A stretch of DNA of 64,000 bases from an uncultured Pelagibacteraceae bacterium (GCA_902618205.1 CACMZL010000006.1:1-64000); one strand, 5' to 3'; numbered from the stretch's first letter, positions 54,560 through 63,970 are shown. The notes: generated by a model from the sequence alone, not told the origin. Translations and numbers: made by a program.

Positions 54560-54869
54560 TTTTAATAAAATTCTTGAAAAAGCAAAAGAGATAGAAAAAA
54601 AAATGAAAGAAGGTCAGGAGAATCTCAAAAAAATTGAAGTTATTGGTGTTTCTGGAGGAGATGTGGTTAAAATTACGCTTAACGGAGATGGAGAGATGAC
54701 TAAAATTTTATTAAGCGATAAAGTACTAAAAGAAGATAAAGAGATAATTCAGGATTTAATCACTGCCGCACATAATGATGCTAAAAATAAATTAAAATCA
54801 AAAACTTCCGAAGAAATATCTAAAGCGACTGGTGGATTAGGTGTGCCTGGATTTAAATGGCCTTTATAA
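54552..54869 (+). CDS. YbaB/EbfC family nucleoid-associated protein
   Basis: 105 residues from the ATG at 54552; a TTG at 54540 would add MKKK and is unlikely. Helical N-terminus (FNKILEKAKEIEKKMKEGQE), GVSGGDVVKITLNGDGEMTKI and the C-terminal GGLGVPGF typical of YbaB. Dimeric DNA-binding protein, encoded as usual between dnaX and recR. Overlaps dnaX by 8 bases and precedes recR by 4. Confidence 0.93.
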   Translation: MTDFNKILEKAKEIEKKMKEGQENLKKIEVIGVSGGDVVKITLNGDGEMTKILLSDKVLKEDKEIIQDLITAAHNDAKNKLKSKTSEEISKATGGLGVPGFKWPL

Positions 54870-54873
54870 TTAA

Positions 54874-55482
54874 ATGCAAAATCTTCCTGAAATAGATAAT
54901 TTAATAAAACTAATATCTAAATTACCAGGTCTTGGACCAAAGTCTGCAAAAAGAATAATTTTAAAAATGATCAATAATCGCCAAGAAATATTAAGGCCTT
55001 TGGCAAATAATTTAAGTCAGGTAATAAAAAATATTGAACGTTGTAAAATATGTGGAACATTAAAACCTAATACAATTAATTGCGAATATAATAACTGTAG
55101 TTTAGTAGAAAAAAAATATGATAAAATTTGTGTAGTCGAGAACATTTCAGATCAATGGGCAATAGAAAGTTCATCTATTTTTCAAGGTTATTATCATATT
55201 TTAGGTGGCACGATTTCTGATACCGATAACACCAATAATAGAGAAAATTTGCTAATTAATTCTTTAATTGAAAGAATAAAAAATGATAATATTGATGAAG
55301 TGATTTTAGCAACAAGCGCTACCGTTGAAGGGCAAACCACTGCTTTTTACATTCAGGATAGTTTAAAAAATACAAATGTAAAAATTTCAAAATTAGCTCA
55401 AGGTTTGCCTGTTGGAGGAGAAATAGAAACTTCAGATGACGGAACGCTTATATCTGCCTTTAAAAATAGAAGAGATTTATAA
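54874..55482 (+). CDS. recR: Recombination protein RecR
   Basis: 202 residues. Acts with RecO/RecF in gap repair. N-terminal helix-hairpin-helix LPGLGPKSAKRI, a zinc finger with irregular spacing (CKICG...NCEYNNC), a Toprim domain (ICVVENISDQWAIES) and the C-terminal KLAQGLPVGGEIE motif are present. The Toprim stretch usually reading LSPLDGxGPEDL reads ISDTDNTNNRENL. Third gene of the dnaX-ybaB-recR unit. Confidence 0.9.
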   Translation: MQNLPEIDNLIKLISKLPGLGPKSAKRIILKMINNRQEILRPLANNLSQVIKNIERCKICGTLKPNTINCEYNNCSLVEKKYDKICVVENISDQWAIESSSIFQGYYHILGGTISDTDNTNNRENLLINSLIERIKNDNIDEVILATSATVEGQTTAFYIQDSLKNTNVKISKLAQGLPVGGEIETSDDGTLISAFKNRRDL

Positions 55483-55490
55483 ATTTAAAA

Positions 55491-57641
55491 TTAGCTTTTT
55501 TTAATTAACCTATTTAAATGCAATAGAGGTTCAGTATAGCCCGAAGGTTGTGACTTACCATGAAAAATCAATTCACATGCTGCCTTAAAAGATATTGACT
55601 TGTCGAAATTAGGTGACATATTTTGATATTCTGGATCACCTTGATTTTGTTTATCAACAATCTTTGCCATTTTTTTTAGAATTTCTAAAACTTGTCTATT
55701 TGAGCAAATACCATGATGCAACCAGTTTGCTATATGTTGTGATGATATTCTTAGTGTTGCTCTATCCTCCATTAATCCAACATTATTTATGTCTGGAACT
55801 TTAGAGCATCCTATCCCTTGATCTACCCATCTAACAACATATCCTAATATTGTTTGAGCTGAGTTACATAACTCATTATTTATTTCTTCTTTGCTCCAAT
55901 TTGGTCTATCTGCAATTGGTATAGTTAATAAATTGTCAATGTAATTAATTTTATTTTCATTTAATTTTTTGTGCTTTTCAAAAATATTTAACTTATGGTA
56001 ATGCATTGCATGTAAAGAAGCTGCTGTGGGAGATGGTACCCATGCACAATTCGCACCGGCTTCAAGATGTGATATTTTTTGATCTATCATGTCTTTCATT
56101 TTATCTGGCATAGCCCACATACCTTTACCTATTTGTGCAACACCTGAAAATCCACATTTTAAACCAACAACAACATTGTTATTTTCATAAGCAGCTATCC
56201 ACTTTGATTTTTTCATGTCACCTTTTTTTATCATTGGACCTGCTTCCATTGATGTATGCATTTCATCTCCGGTTCTGTCTAAAAAACCTGTATTAATGAA
56301 AAAAACCCTGCTTTTTAATGTTCTGATACATTCTTTTAAGTTTACAGATGTTCTTCTCTCTTCATCCATAATACCGCATTTAATTGTATTCTTTTCAAGT
56401 TTTAATACTTCTTCAACTCTTGTGAATATTTTATCTGTAAAAGCAGTCTCTTCAGGTCCATGCATTTTCGGTTTTACAATGTATATAGATCCAGTTCTTG
56501 AGTTACCTTTTCTTTTTAAATCATGAATTGCTGCAGCAGTTGTAATAAATGCATCCATGATACCTTCTGGGACCTCAGAACCATCTTCTAAAATAATTGC
56601 TGAATTAGTCATTAGATGACCAACATTCCTAATTAAAAGTAAGCTTCTACCATGTAATTTTTCTTTTTTATTATCTTTTGAAATATAACTTCTATCTGGA
56701 TTTAGTTTTCTTTCTAAAGTTTTTCCATCCTTTTCGAAGACAGATTTTAGAGTTCCTTTCATCAAACCCAACCAATTTCTGTAACATAATATTTTATCTT
56801 CTGAATCTACTGCTGCAACACTATCTTCGTTATCACATATTGTAGATATTGCAGATTCTATAATTATGTCACTTATTCCCGCAGCATCTTGAACAGCACT
56901 AAATGCTTTTGGGTTAATTATTATCTCAATTTTTAAATTATTATTTTCTAAAATTATTGTTGTTGGATTATTAGGCTCTCCTCTGTATCCAATAAATTTA
57001 TTTTTATCTATTAGCTCAAACTCTTTATCATCTTTTAAAATTTTCAAGTCACTTCCCTTTATTTTAAATCCATTTATATCTTTCCAATGAATTTCATTGA
57101 TAGAGAAGTGGTCATTTAGAAAATCACGTGCATATCTTATTACCTCTTGTCCTCTTAGAGGATCATACTTTTGACTTCCGGTTTCTTCTGACTCAATTAA
57201 ATCTGTTCCATATAAACTATCGTAAAGACTCACCCACCTAGCATTAGCAGCATTTAATGTATATCTAGAGTTCATTATAGGAACTACAAGTTGAGGACCT
57301 GCAATGCTTGAAATTTCACGATCAAGCTTTTTGGTATCTATTTTGAAATCATTCCCTTCTTCTTTTAAATATCCAATTTCTTTTAAAAAATTCTTATACT
57401 CTTGATGATTAAATTCTCCATTTCTGTTTTTTTTTAACCATAAATCAATTTCAGATTGAAGAGTTTCACGAACTTCTAATAACTTTTTATTGATTGGCGC
57501 AAGTTCATTAATACTTTTATCAAATCCATCCCAGAAATCTTTTTCGTTAACATCTAATCCTGTAAGAAGTTCATTTTTTACAAAATCAACCAAATTCTTA
57601 GAAACAGATAAAGTATTTATTTTAATAAATGAATCACCCAT
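55491..57641 (-). CDS. glcB: Malate synthase G
   Basis: 716 residues. Condenses glyoxylate and acetyl-CoA to malate, allowing growth on C2 compounds and glycine/glycolate-derived glyoxylate. Features: NAANARWVSLYDSLYGTD, GRSLLLIRNVGHLM, FINTGFLDRTGDEMHTSMEA, VPSPTAASLHAMHYH and the catalytic-base region GLMEDRATLRISSQH. Length is normal. Divergent from accA, with 146 bases between; no glycine-riboswitch consensus (GGAGAG or ACCGAAGGGG) is visible there on the minus strand. Confidence 0.95.
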   Translation of the reverse strand: MGDSFIKINTLSVSKNLVDFVKNELLTGLDVNEKDFWDGFDKSINELAPINKKLLEVRETLQSEIDLWLKKNRNGEFNHQEYKNFLKEIGYLKEEGNDFKIDTKKLDREISSIAGPQLVVPIMNSRYTLNAANARWVSLYDSLYGTDLIESEETGSQKYDPLRGQEVIRYARDFLNDHFSINEIHWKDINGFKIKGSDLKILKDDKEFELIDKNKFIGYRGEPNNPTTIILENNNLKIEIIINPKAFSAVQDAAGISDIIIESAISTICDNEDSVAAVDSEDKILCYRNWLGLMKGTLKSVFEKDGKTLERKLNPDRSYISKDNKKEKLHGRSLLLIRNVGHLMTNSAIILEDGSEVPEGIMDAFITTAAAIHDLKRKGNSRTGSIYIVKPKMHGPEETAFTDKIFTRVEEVLKLEKNTIKCGIMDEERRTSVNLKECIRTLKSRVFFINTGFLDRTGDEMHTSMEAGPMIKKGDMKKSKWIAAYENNNVVVGLKCGFSGVAQIGKGMWAMPDKMKDMIDQKISHLEAGANCAWVPSPTAASLHAMHYHKLNIFEKHKKLNENKINYIDNLLTIPIADRPNWSKEEINNELCNSAQTILGYVVRWVDQGIGCSKVPDINNVGLMEDRATLRISSQHIANWLHHGICSNRQVLEILKKMAKIVDKQNQGDPEYQNMSPNFDKSISFKAACELIFHGKSQPSGYTEPLLHLNRLIKKS

Positions 57642-57668
57642 AAATTTTAAATTTAGAAACCGTTGTAT

Positions 57669-57692
57669 ATGACAATCAATAAATTATGTCAT
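57669..57692. repeat. Inverted repeat in the glcB-accA divergent region
   Basis: ATGACA (57669-57674) and TGTCAT (57687-57692) form six-base arms around a 12-base AT-rich centre, 28 bases upstream of the glcB start codon. The size and symmetry fit a binding site for a dimeric regulator; a weak RNA stem is the other possibility. The remaining part of this 146-base gap shows AT-rich boxes only. Confidence 0.4.
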
Positions 57693-57787
57693 TACTTTAT
57701 TTAAAAAAATGTTATTTTTCATCCGAAAAGAATATAATTTTTGTAATTTCATCATTTTATCGCCAAAAAATTATATATAATAAAGTA

Positions 57788-58894
57788 ATGAAAAATTATT
57801 TAAATTTTGAGACAGATATAAAAAACTTAGAAACAGAATTAGATAAATTAAAAGATCCTTATAATCAAGACGGCATTTCAGAAGTTGATACAACTAAAAT
57901 AACAGATTTACAAAATGAAATAGATAAAAAACTTAACGATGTATATTCAAATCTAGATGCATGGCAGACAACATTGGTTGCAAGACACGAGGATAGACCT
58001 AAATCAAAATTTTTTATTGATAATTTATTTGATGAATTTATTTCACTTTCTGGGGATAGATTTTATGGAGAGGATAAGTCTGTAATATGTGGTTTTGGTA
58101 AATTTAATTCTAAGTCAGTTTTAGTAATAGGACAGGAAAAGGGCGAAAATTTAGATACAAGGATTGAGAGAAATTTTGGAATGATGAGACCAGAAGGTTA
58201 CAGAAAAACAATAAGATTAATGAATTTAGCTAATAAATTCAAAATACCAATTATTAATTTTGTTGATACTCCAGGTGCATACCCTGGAGTTGGTGCTGAA
58301 GAAAGAGGACAAGCGGAAGCAATTGCAAAGTCTATTGAATGTTCTATGCAACTGACTGTTCCAACTTTATCTATAATTATAGGCGAAGGAGGCTCTGGTG
58401 GTGCTATTGCATTAGCTTCTTCAAGTAAAGTATTGATGTTAGAGAATGCAATATATTCAGTAATATCTCCAGAGGGATGTGCAACCATACTTTGGCGAGA
58501 TCCAACAAAAACTTTAGAAGCAGCGAAAGCAATGAAACTTTCAGCGAAAGATCTTTTAAAACTAGAAATTATAGATGAGATAATACCCGAACCTTTGGGT
58601 GGTGCGCATCGAGATAAAGATCTTATTTTAGATAATGTACGAAATGCTATTGATAGAAACTTAAGTAAATTTCTTACGTTAAATGAGGAAGAAATATTAA
58701 ATCAAAGAAAGAATAAGTTTTTAGATATTGGAAGGAATAAAGGCTTCACCACTAATGCAACGAATCAAGATAAACTTACTATTAAAAATAATCTCTTTCA
58801 AAATTTGATTTTAAAAATTAAAACTAATAAAAAATTATTTATTTCAACTACATCAATTCTTCTATTATTAATTTTATTAACAGTGATTTTTTAA
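57788..58894 (+). CDS. accA: Acetyl-CoA carboxylase carboxyltransferase subunit alpha with C-terminal membrane tail
   Basis: 368 residues from the ATG at 57788 (MKNYLNFETDIKNLE); an upstream reading from 57686 adds 34 residues that do not look like AccA. Standard AccA body: SGDRFYGEDKSVICGFGKF, RPEGYRKTIRLM, FVDTPGAYPGVGAEERGQAE, EGGSGGAIALASSSKVLML and SVISPEGCATILWRD. The family usually ends near residue 320; here about 45 residues follow, ending in a 20-residue hydrophobic stretch (LFISTTSILLLLILLTVIF) preceded by Lys, like a tail anchor. Partner accD is at 35-36 kb. Confidence 0.93.
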   Translation: MKNYLNFETDIKNLETELDKLKDPYNQDGISEVDTTKITDLQNEIDKKLNDVYSNLDAWQTTLVARHEDRPKSKFFIDNLFDEFISLSGDRFYGEDKSVICGFGKFNSKSVLVIGQEKGENLDTRIERNFGMMRPEGYRKTIRLMNLANKFKIPIINFVDTPGAYPGVGAEERGQAEAIAKSIECSMQLTVPTLSIIIGEGGSGGAIALASSSKVLMLENAIYSVISPEGCATILWRDPTKTLEAAKAMKLSAKDLLKLEIIDEIIPEPLGGAHRDKDLILDNVRNAIDRNLSKFLTLNEEEILNQRKNKFLDIGRNKGFTTNATNQDKLTIKNNLFQNLILKIKTNKKLFISTTSILLLLILLTVIF

Positions 58895-58895
58895 T

Positions 58896-61430
58896 TTATA
58901 AGGCACCGCAACAATTTTTAAATTTTTTTCCAGTAGCTTCACATCTTTCATTTCTAGATATTTTTCCTTCTTTATTTTTTACAAGTAGGCATTTTGGATC
59001 ATTCTTAATATTATCACTTGTTTTAGTCTGACTATCATCTTTTTCTATTATTCTTAAATTTAGAAGCATTGTTACAAGATCAGTTTTTAATTTTCCAAGT
59101 AAATTTTCAAATAATAGAAAAGCTTCCTTTTTGTACTCCACTAGAGGATCTCTTTGTCCATAAGATCTTAAACCAATTACTTGTCTTAATTGCTCTAGGT
59201 ATTGAATATGTGATTTCCAGTTTTGATCTATAATTTGTACCAATATTCTTTTTTCAATTTCTTTTCCTTGTTCAACGCCTAATAAATTATTTCTTTCATC
59301 TCTATTACTTATAAATTTATCTTTTATTTTTTTTTCCATTGTTTTTAGATCTGAATTTAAAATTTCATCTAATTCATCATTAGTTATTGATTTACCTAAA
59401 GTCTGCTTTAAAGCATTTGGAAATTCTTTAGAATTTGGAGATTTTTCGTATACTATTTTTTGCCTTTTTAAATTTTCTAAGACCTCTTCAAGAAAAATAT
59501 CTGAATAATTCTCCTTTTCTTTGTCATTTATTACATTTTTTCGTTGTTCAAAAATTACATGTCTTTGGTCATTAAGAACATTATCAAATTTGATAAGCGT
59601 TTTCCTTATATCAAAGTTTCTTGCTTCAACTTTTTGTTGCGCTCTTTCAATTGCTTTATTTATCCAAGGATGGTCAATACTCTCACCGTCTTTAAGTCCA
59701 AGTTTTTCTAGCATTGAATTCATCGTTTCTGAACCAAACAATCTCATCAAATCATCTTCTAAACTTACAAAAAATATTGAACTACCTTCATCTCCCTGTC
59801 TTCCAGATCGTCCTCTTGCTTGATTATCTACTCTTCTGCTTTCCATTCTTTCTGTTCCAATTACAAATAAGCCTCCTCTTTTTTTTACATTCTCCTTTTC
59901 AGATTCATCTTGTCCGCCCAATTTAATATCAACACCCCTACCTGATATACTTGTTGTAATGATCACAGAATTTATTTTGCCAGCGTTAGCAATAATTTCT
60001 GCTTCTTTCTCATGATTTTTAGCATTTAAAACAATATGTTTTATATTTTCTTTTTTTAACAAATGTGAGTAATGCTCTGATTTATTTATGCTAGATGTAA
60101 AAACTAAAAGTGGTTGTCCAATATTATTACAATCTTTTATTTTTTGTATGATAGCGTTGTCTTTTTCTAAGTTTGTTCTAAAAATTTGATCATTTAGATC
60201 ATTTCTTATCATATCTTTGTTTGTTGGTATTTGTAAGACTGGTAAGTTATAGATTTCAAAAAATTCTGCAGACTCTGTTTGTGCTGTTCCTGTGCAACCT
60301 GCCAACTTATCATACAACTTAAAAAAATTTTGATAGGTTATTGACGCAAGAGTTTGATTTTCAGCTTTAACTTCTATTTTTTCTTTAGCTTCTAAGCTTT
60401 GATGAAGTCCATCACCAAATCTTCTACCTGGCAATTGCCTACCTGTTTGTTCGTCAATTATAATTATTTCGTTATCTTTAACTATATAATCTCTTCCATT
60501 CTCAAATAAATAATTTGCTCTTAATGCTTGGTTTACATGATGAACCAAATGTAAATTTTCAGGATCATAAAAGTTATTATTTTTCAGAATACCAGCATCA
60601 GAAAATATTTTTTCAACATTATCTATTCCTTCATTTGTTAACAGTATATTTTTTTCTTTTTCATCTAGGTCAAAGTCTTTTTTCTTCAAATTTTTGATTA
60701 ATTTATCAACAGCAATATATTGCATAGTTTTATCCTCTGCTGCTCCAGAAATAACCAAAGGAGTTCTTGCCTCATCAATTAAACAAGAGTCAATCTCGTC
60801 AACTATTGCAAAATTATGTTCTCTCAAGACCATTTCATTTTTTGAATATTTCATGTTGTCTCTTAAAAAATCAAAACCTAGCTCACTGTTAGTTGCATAA
60901 GTTATATCCCTGTTGTAATTTTCTTTTCGTTCTTCATCTGACTGGTCTGAGTTTATATACCCACAACTTAAACCTAAAAAATTGTATATTTTTCCCATAT
61001 TTACACTATCTCTTTTTGCCAAGTAATCATTTACTGTAACTATATGAACGCCTCTTTTTTCCAAAGCGTTAAGGTATGCTGCAAGAACAATAGTGAGTGT
61101 TTTACCCTCACCTGTTTTCATCTCTGCAATCTTATTTTCATGTAATGCAATACCACCGATTAGTTGAACATCAAAATGCCTTTCATTATTAATTCTTTTT
61201 GATGCCTCTCTTACTAACGCAAATGCTTCAGGCAATATATTGTTTAATTTTTCTCCATCTTTTAATCTGGAAATAAATTCATTTGTTCTTAAAGGAAATT
61301 TTTTATCTTCAAATTTGCTAACGTCACTCTCTAGAAAGTTAATTTCTTTTACAATTTTCTTAATTCTATCTATTTCTTTTTGATTGCCACTTTTTATAAA
61401 TTTATTAATAATATTTAAAGGATTAAGCAT
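58896..61430 (-). CDS. secA: Preprotein translocase ATPase SecA
   Basis: 844 residues. Motor for Sec export. Motifs: IALHENKIAEMKTGEGKT (Walker A), GVHIVTVNDYLAKRD, YATNSELGFDFLRDNM, VDEIDSCLIDEARTPL, TGTAQTESAEF, NQARGRSGRQGDEGSS. The C-terminal SecB/zinc motif (usual CPCGSGKKYKxCC) reads RCEATGKKFKNCC: C830, C840, C841 remain, but the second Cys is lost. One base separates its end from accA. Divergent from argJ across 59 bases. Confidence 0.96.
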   Translation of the reverse strand: MLNPLNIINKFIKSGNQKEIDRIKKIVKEINFLESDVSKFEDKKFPLRTNEFISRLKDGEKLNNILPEAFALVREASKRINNERHFDVQLIGGIALHENKIAEMKTGEGKTLTIVLAAYLNALEKRGVHIVTVNDYLAKRDSVNMGKIYNFLGLSCGYINSDQSDEERKENYNRDITYATNSELGFDFLRDNMKYSKNEMVLREHNFAIVDEIDSCLIDEARTPLVISGAAEDKTMQYIAVDKLIKNLKKKDFDLDEKEKNILLTNEGIDNVEKIFSDAGILKNNNFYDPENLHLVHHVNQALRANYLFENGRDYIVKDNEIIIIDEQTGRQLPGRRFGDGLHQSLEAKEKIEVKAENQTLASITYQNFFKLYDKLAGCTGTAQTESAEFFEIYNLPVLQIPTNKDMIRNDLNDQIFRTNLEKDNAIIQKIKDCNNIGQPLLVFTSSINKSEHYSHLLKKENIKHIVLNAKNHEKEAEIIANAGKINSVIITTSISGRGVDIKLGGQDESEKENVKKRGGLFVIGTERMESRRVDNQARGRSGRQGDEGSSIFFVSLEDDLMRLFGSETMNSMLEKLGLKDGESIDHPWINKAIERAQQKVEARNFDIRKTLIKFDNVLNDQRHVIFEQRKNVINDKEKENYSDIFLEEVLENLKRQKIVYEKSPNSKEFPNALKQTLGKSITNDELDEILNSDLKTMEKKIKDKFISNRDERNNLLGVEQGKEIEKRILVQIIDQNWKSHIQYLEQLRQVIGLRSYGQRDPLVEYKKEAFLLFENLLGKLKTDLVTMLLNLRIIEKDDSQTKTSDNIKNDPKCLLVKNKEGKISRNERCEATGKKFKNCCGAL

Positions 61431-61489
61431 ATTTTTGATGTTTTAATAGTTATAAATTATATAGTTATTTATTTAAAAAATTAAATAGC

Positions 61490-62791
61490 ATGGATTTTGG
61501 TATAAACAACTTTTTTGATAAGAAATACAAGGACTCTAAAATAGGTCATTTTCAAGATCTTGAGCATATTGATGGAGTGTCTATCTCAACAATTAGCTGT
61601 GGCCTTTATGAAAAAAAAAGAGATGACTTAGTTTTATTTTATTTTAGAGAGGGTGCAAGTTATGCAAATGCATACACACAATCTAGCTTAGTCTCTGAAA
61701 ATATAAAATGGAATAAAAAAATAAAAGAAAAAAAAATTTTTGGTATTTTAATCAATACAAGAAACGCAAATGCCTTGACGGGAAATGACGGCTATAATTC
61801 TCTTAAAAAAATATCCTTAAAATTGTCAAAATTATTAGTGTCAAAACAGTCGGCAGATGAGGAAAAACCAAGAGAAATTAAACCAAACCAAATATTATTC
61901 GCTTGTACAGGAACTATTGGGGAAAAATTTCCTGAAAATGTAATTTTAAATAATATTGAAAATTTAGTTGATAAAATAAAATACAATCAAAATAAACTAG
62001 TTTGGATTAAAGCAGCTCTTGGAATTATGACTACAGATACTAAACCAAAATTATCAATGGCAGAATGTAAAATAGGTGGTTCCAACGTAAAAATATATGG
62101 CGTTGCAAAAGGATCAGGAATGATATTTCCAAACATGGCAACAACTTTAGGATTTATTTTTACTGATGCCAACATTTCATCATCAATTTTGAAGCAGATA
62201 CTTAATTTAAATATTAAGACTACATTTAATGCTATATCATGTGATGGTGACACTAGCACAAATGACATGGTCTCAATATTTTCAACAGGCAAAGCCAATA
62301 ACAAAGAAATAAAAAGTTTTAAAGATCCAAAATTAAAAGAATTCATTAATAATGTTCACCAGGTCATGCTAAACTTGGCAAAAAGAGTTGCGAGTGATGG
62401 AGAGGGAGCAACAAAATTTGTTACGATAAAATGTCTTAATAGCAAAACAGAAAAAGATGCAAAAAATATCTGTTTCTCAATAGCAAACTCACCATTAGTT
62501 AAAACAGCAATTTTCGGAGAAGATCCTAATTGGGGAAGAATCGCAATGGCAATCGGAAAAAGTGGTGCAAAAGTTAAAAATGAAAAATTATCAATATTAA
62601 TGGGATCCAATATTATCCTTAAGCATGGTAAGTTGGATAAAAACTATAATGAAAATATTCTAAGCGATTACATGAAAAATGAAAATATAGAGATAACAAT
62701 AGATCTATCTATTGGAAACAAAAAATTTACAGCATATACAATGGATCTATCTAAAGAATATATTGAAATTAACTCAGATTATAGATCTTAG
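61490..62791 (+). CDS. argJ: Bifunctional glutamate/ornithine N-acetyltransferase
   Basis: 433 residues. Recycles the acetyl group from acetylornithine to glutamate. Motifs: GILINTRNANALTGNDGYN, LFACTGTIGEKFP, the oxyanion/precursor region MATTLGFIFTDA, and the autocleavage site DGEGATKFVTI with the nucleophilic Thr, plus FGEDPNWGRIAMAIG. Self-cleaves into alpha and beta chains in this family. With argJ present a separate argE may not be needed. Confidence 0.94.
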   Translation: MDFGINNFFDKKYKDSKIGHFQDLEHIDGVSISTISCGLYEKKRDDLVLFYFREGASYANAYTQSSLVSENIKWNKKIKEKKIFGILINTRNANALTGNDGYNSLKKISLKLSKLLVSKQSADEEKPREIKPNQILFACTGTIGEKFPENVILNNIENLVDKIKYNQNKLVWIKAALGIMTTDTKPKLSMAECKIGGSNVKIYGVAKGSGMIFPNMATTLGFIFTDANISSSILKQILNLNIKTTFNAISCDGDTSTNDMVSIFSTGKANNKEIKSFKDPKLKEFINNVHQVMLNLAKRVASDGEGATKFVTIKCLNSKTEKDAKNICFSIANSPLVKTAIFGEDPNWGRIAMAIGKSGAKVKNEKLSILMGSNIILKHGKLDKNYNENILSDYMKNENIEITIDLSIGNKKFTAYTMDLSKEYIEINSDYRS

Positions 62792-62828
62792 ATATTGAAA
62801 TCTTATAAATCATAATTAATTAAATTTA

Positions 62829-63245
62829 ATGATAAAATATCTATTAAACTGTAAAAGTTGCAAGCTTGAGTTTGAGAGCTGGTTTGCTAGTTCGAAGGAA
62901 TTCGATAAGTTAAAAAAACTAAAGCTTCTTAATTGTCAGCAGTGTAATTCCCAAAAAATTGAAAAGTCTTTGATGAAACCAAATTTAGCCAATTCTAACT
63001 TCAAACAAGATAAAGCCTATAAAAATAATAAAAATGTTAAAAAAAAATTAAGAGAGTATCAAAAATTTATAAAAGAAAACTTTGAATATGTTGGTGAAAA
63101 TTTTGCTTATGAGGCAAGATCTATTCATTATAATAAAAATAAAAAAAATATTTTTGGGAAAGCATCAATTGAAGAAGTTAAGGAATTAAAAGAAGAAGGT
63201 ATAGAGACATCAACTATTCCATGGATTGAAGATAAGGAAAATTAA
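62829..63245 (+). CDS. DUF1178 family protein (small zinc-finger-like)
   Basis: 138 residues. Two Cys pairs, C8-x2-C11 (LNCKSCKLEFESWF) and C36-x2-C39 (NCQQCNS), suggest a zinc ribbon; the C-terminal EYQKFIKENFEYVGENFAYE and ARSIHYNKNKKNIFGKAS are typical of DUF1178. Function unknown. Overlaps ubiG tail-to-tail by 4 bases. Confidence 0.85.
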   Translation: MIKYLLNCKSCKLEFESWFASSKEFDKLKKLKLLNCQQCNSQKIEKSLMKPNLANSNFKQDKAYKNNKNVKKKLREYQKFIKENFEYVGENFAYEARSIHYNKNKKNIFGKASIEEVKELKEEGIETSTIPWIEDKEN

Positions 63246-63970
63246 CCTTTTTTGTATTTTGTGATGTAATTTACTGATTTATCATTTGAAAGTTTCCACT
63301 TATCTAAAAGTGGATTAAATTTAACTCCGTCTATTCTTTTTAATACAAGTGAATTTTTTTTGCAGATATTTTCTAAATTTTCAGGTTTTACAAATTTATT
63401 CCAATCATGAGTCCCGATTGGAAGCCATCTTAAAATATATTCAGCTCCAATTATTGCAAATAAATAAGATTTTAACGTTTGGTTTAAAGTAGCAATAAAC
63501 ATTAAACCATTATTTTTTAAAAATTTTGTACTTTGATTTATAAATTTAGAAATATTTTCAACGTGTTCAACTATTTCCATGTTAAGAATCACATCAAATT
63601 TTTTTTCATAATTAAAATTCTCTGGAGACTTATCATGATAATCAATTTTCAAATTGCTTTTTTTTAAGTGATGTTTTGCAATATCAATATTTTTTTTTGA
63701 GGCATCGATACCCACAACCTCTGCTCCAAGTCTTGCTAAAGGCTCAGATAGCAAACCCCCTCCGCATCCAATATCAAGAATACTAATTCCTTTTAGTGGT
63801 TTATCATTTGATGAAATGTTAAAATCTTTAATAATATTATTTTTAATATACTCAATTCTAATTGGATTAAATTTGTGAAGTGGTTTAAATTTTCCATTAG
63901 GATTCCACCATTCTTCAGCAATTTTGTTAAATTTTTCGACTTCTTCCCTGTTTATAGTATTATTGCTCAT
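63242..63970 (-). CDS. ubiG: Ubiquinone biosynthesis O-methyltransferase
   Basis: 242 residues. Methylates two hydroxyls in ubiquinone synthesis. SAM motif ILDIGCGGGLLSEPLARLGA and EVVGID, the N-terminal EVEKFNKIAEEWWNPNGKFK segment, NMEIVEHVENI and TLNQTLKSYLFAIIGAEYIL all fit UbiG. The 30 bases beyond its start to the window end hold only its upstream region. Confidence 0.95.
   Translation of the reverse strand: MSNNTINREEVEKFNKIAEEWWNPNGKFKPLHKFNPIRIEYIKNNIIKDFNISSNDKPLKGISILDIGCGGGLLSEPLARLGAEVVGIDASKKNIDIAKHHLKKSNLKIDYHDKSPENFNYEKKFDVILNMEIVEHVENISKFINQSTKFLKNNGLMFIATLNQTLKSYLFAIIGAEYILRWLPIGTHDWNKFVKPENLENICKKNSLVLKRIDGVKFNPLLDKWKLSNDKSVNYITKYKKG

Noticed and set aside
57642-57787. Glycine riboswitch before glcB
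   Set aside because: The minus-strand leader was read for the aptamer consensus and none was found; only AT-rich sequence and an inverted repeat are present.
57686-57787. 34-residue N-terminal extension of accA
   Set aside because: The sequence is hydrophobic/aromatic without AccA character and would run through the glcB upstream region; the start at 57788 fits the family.
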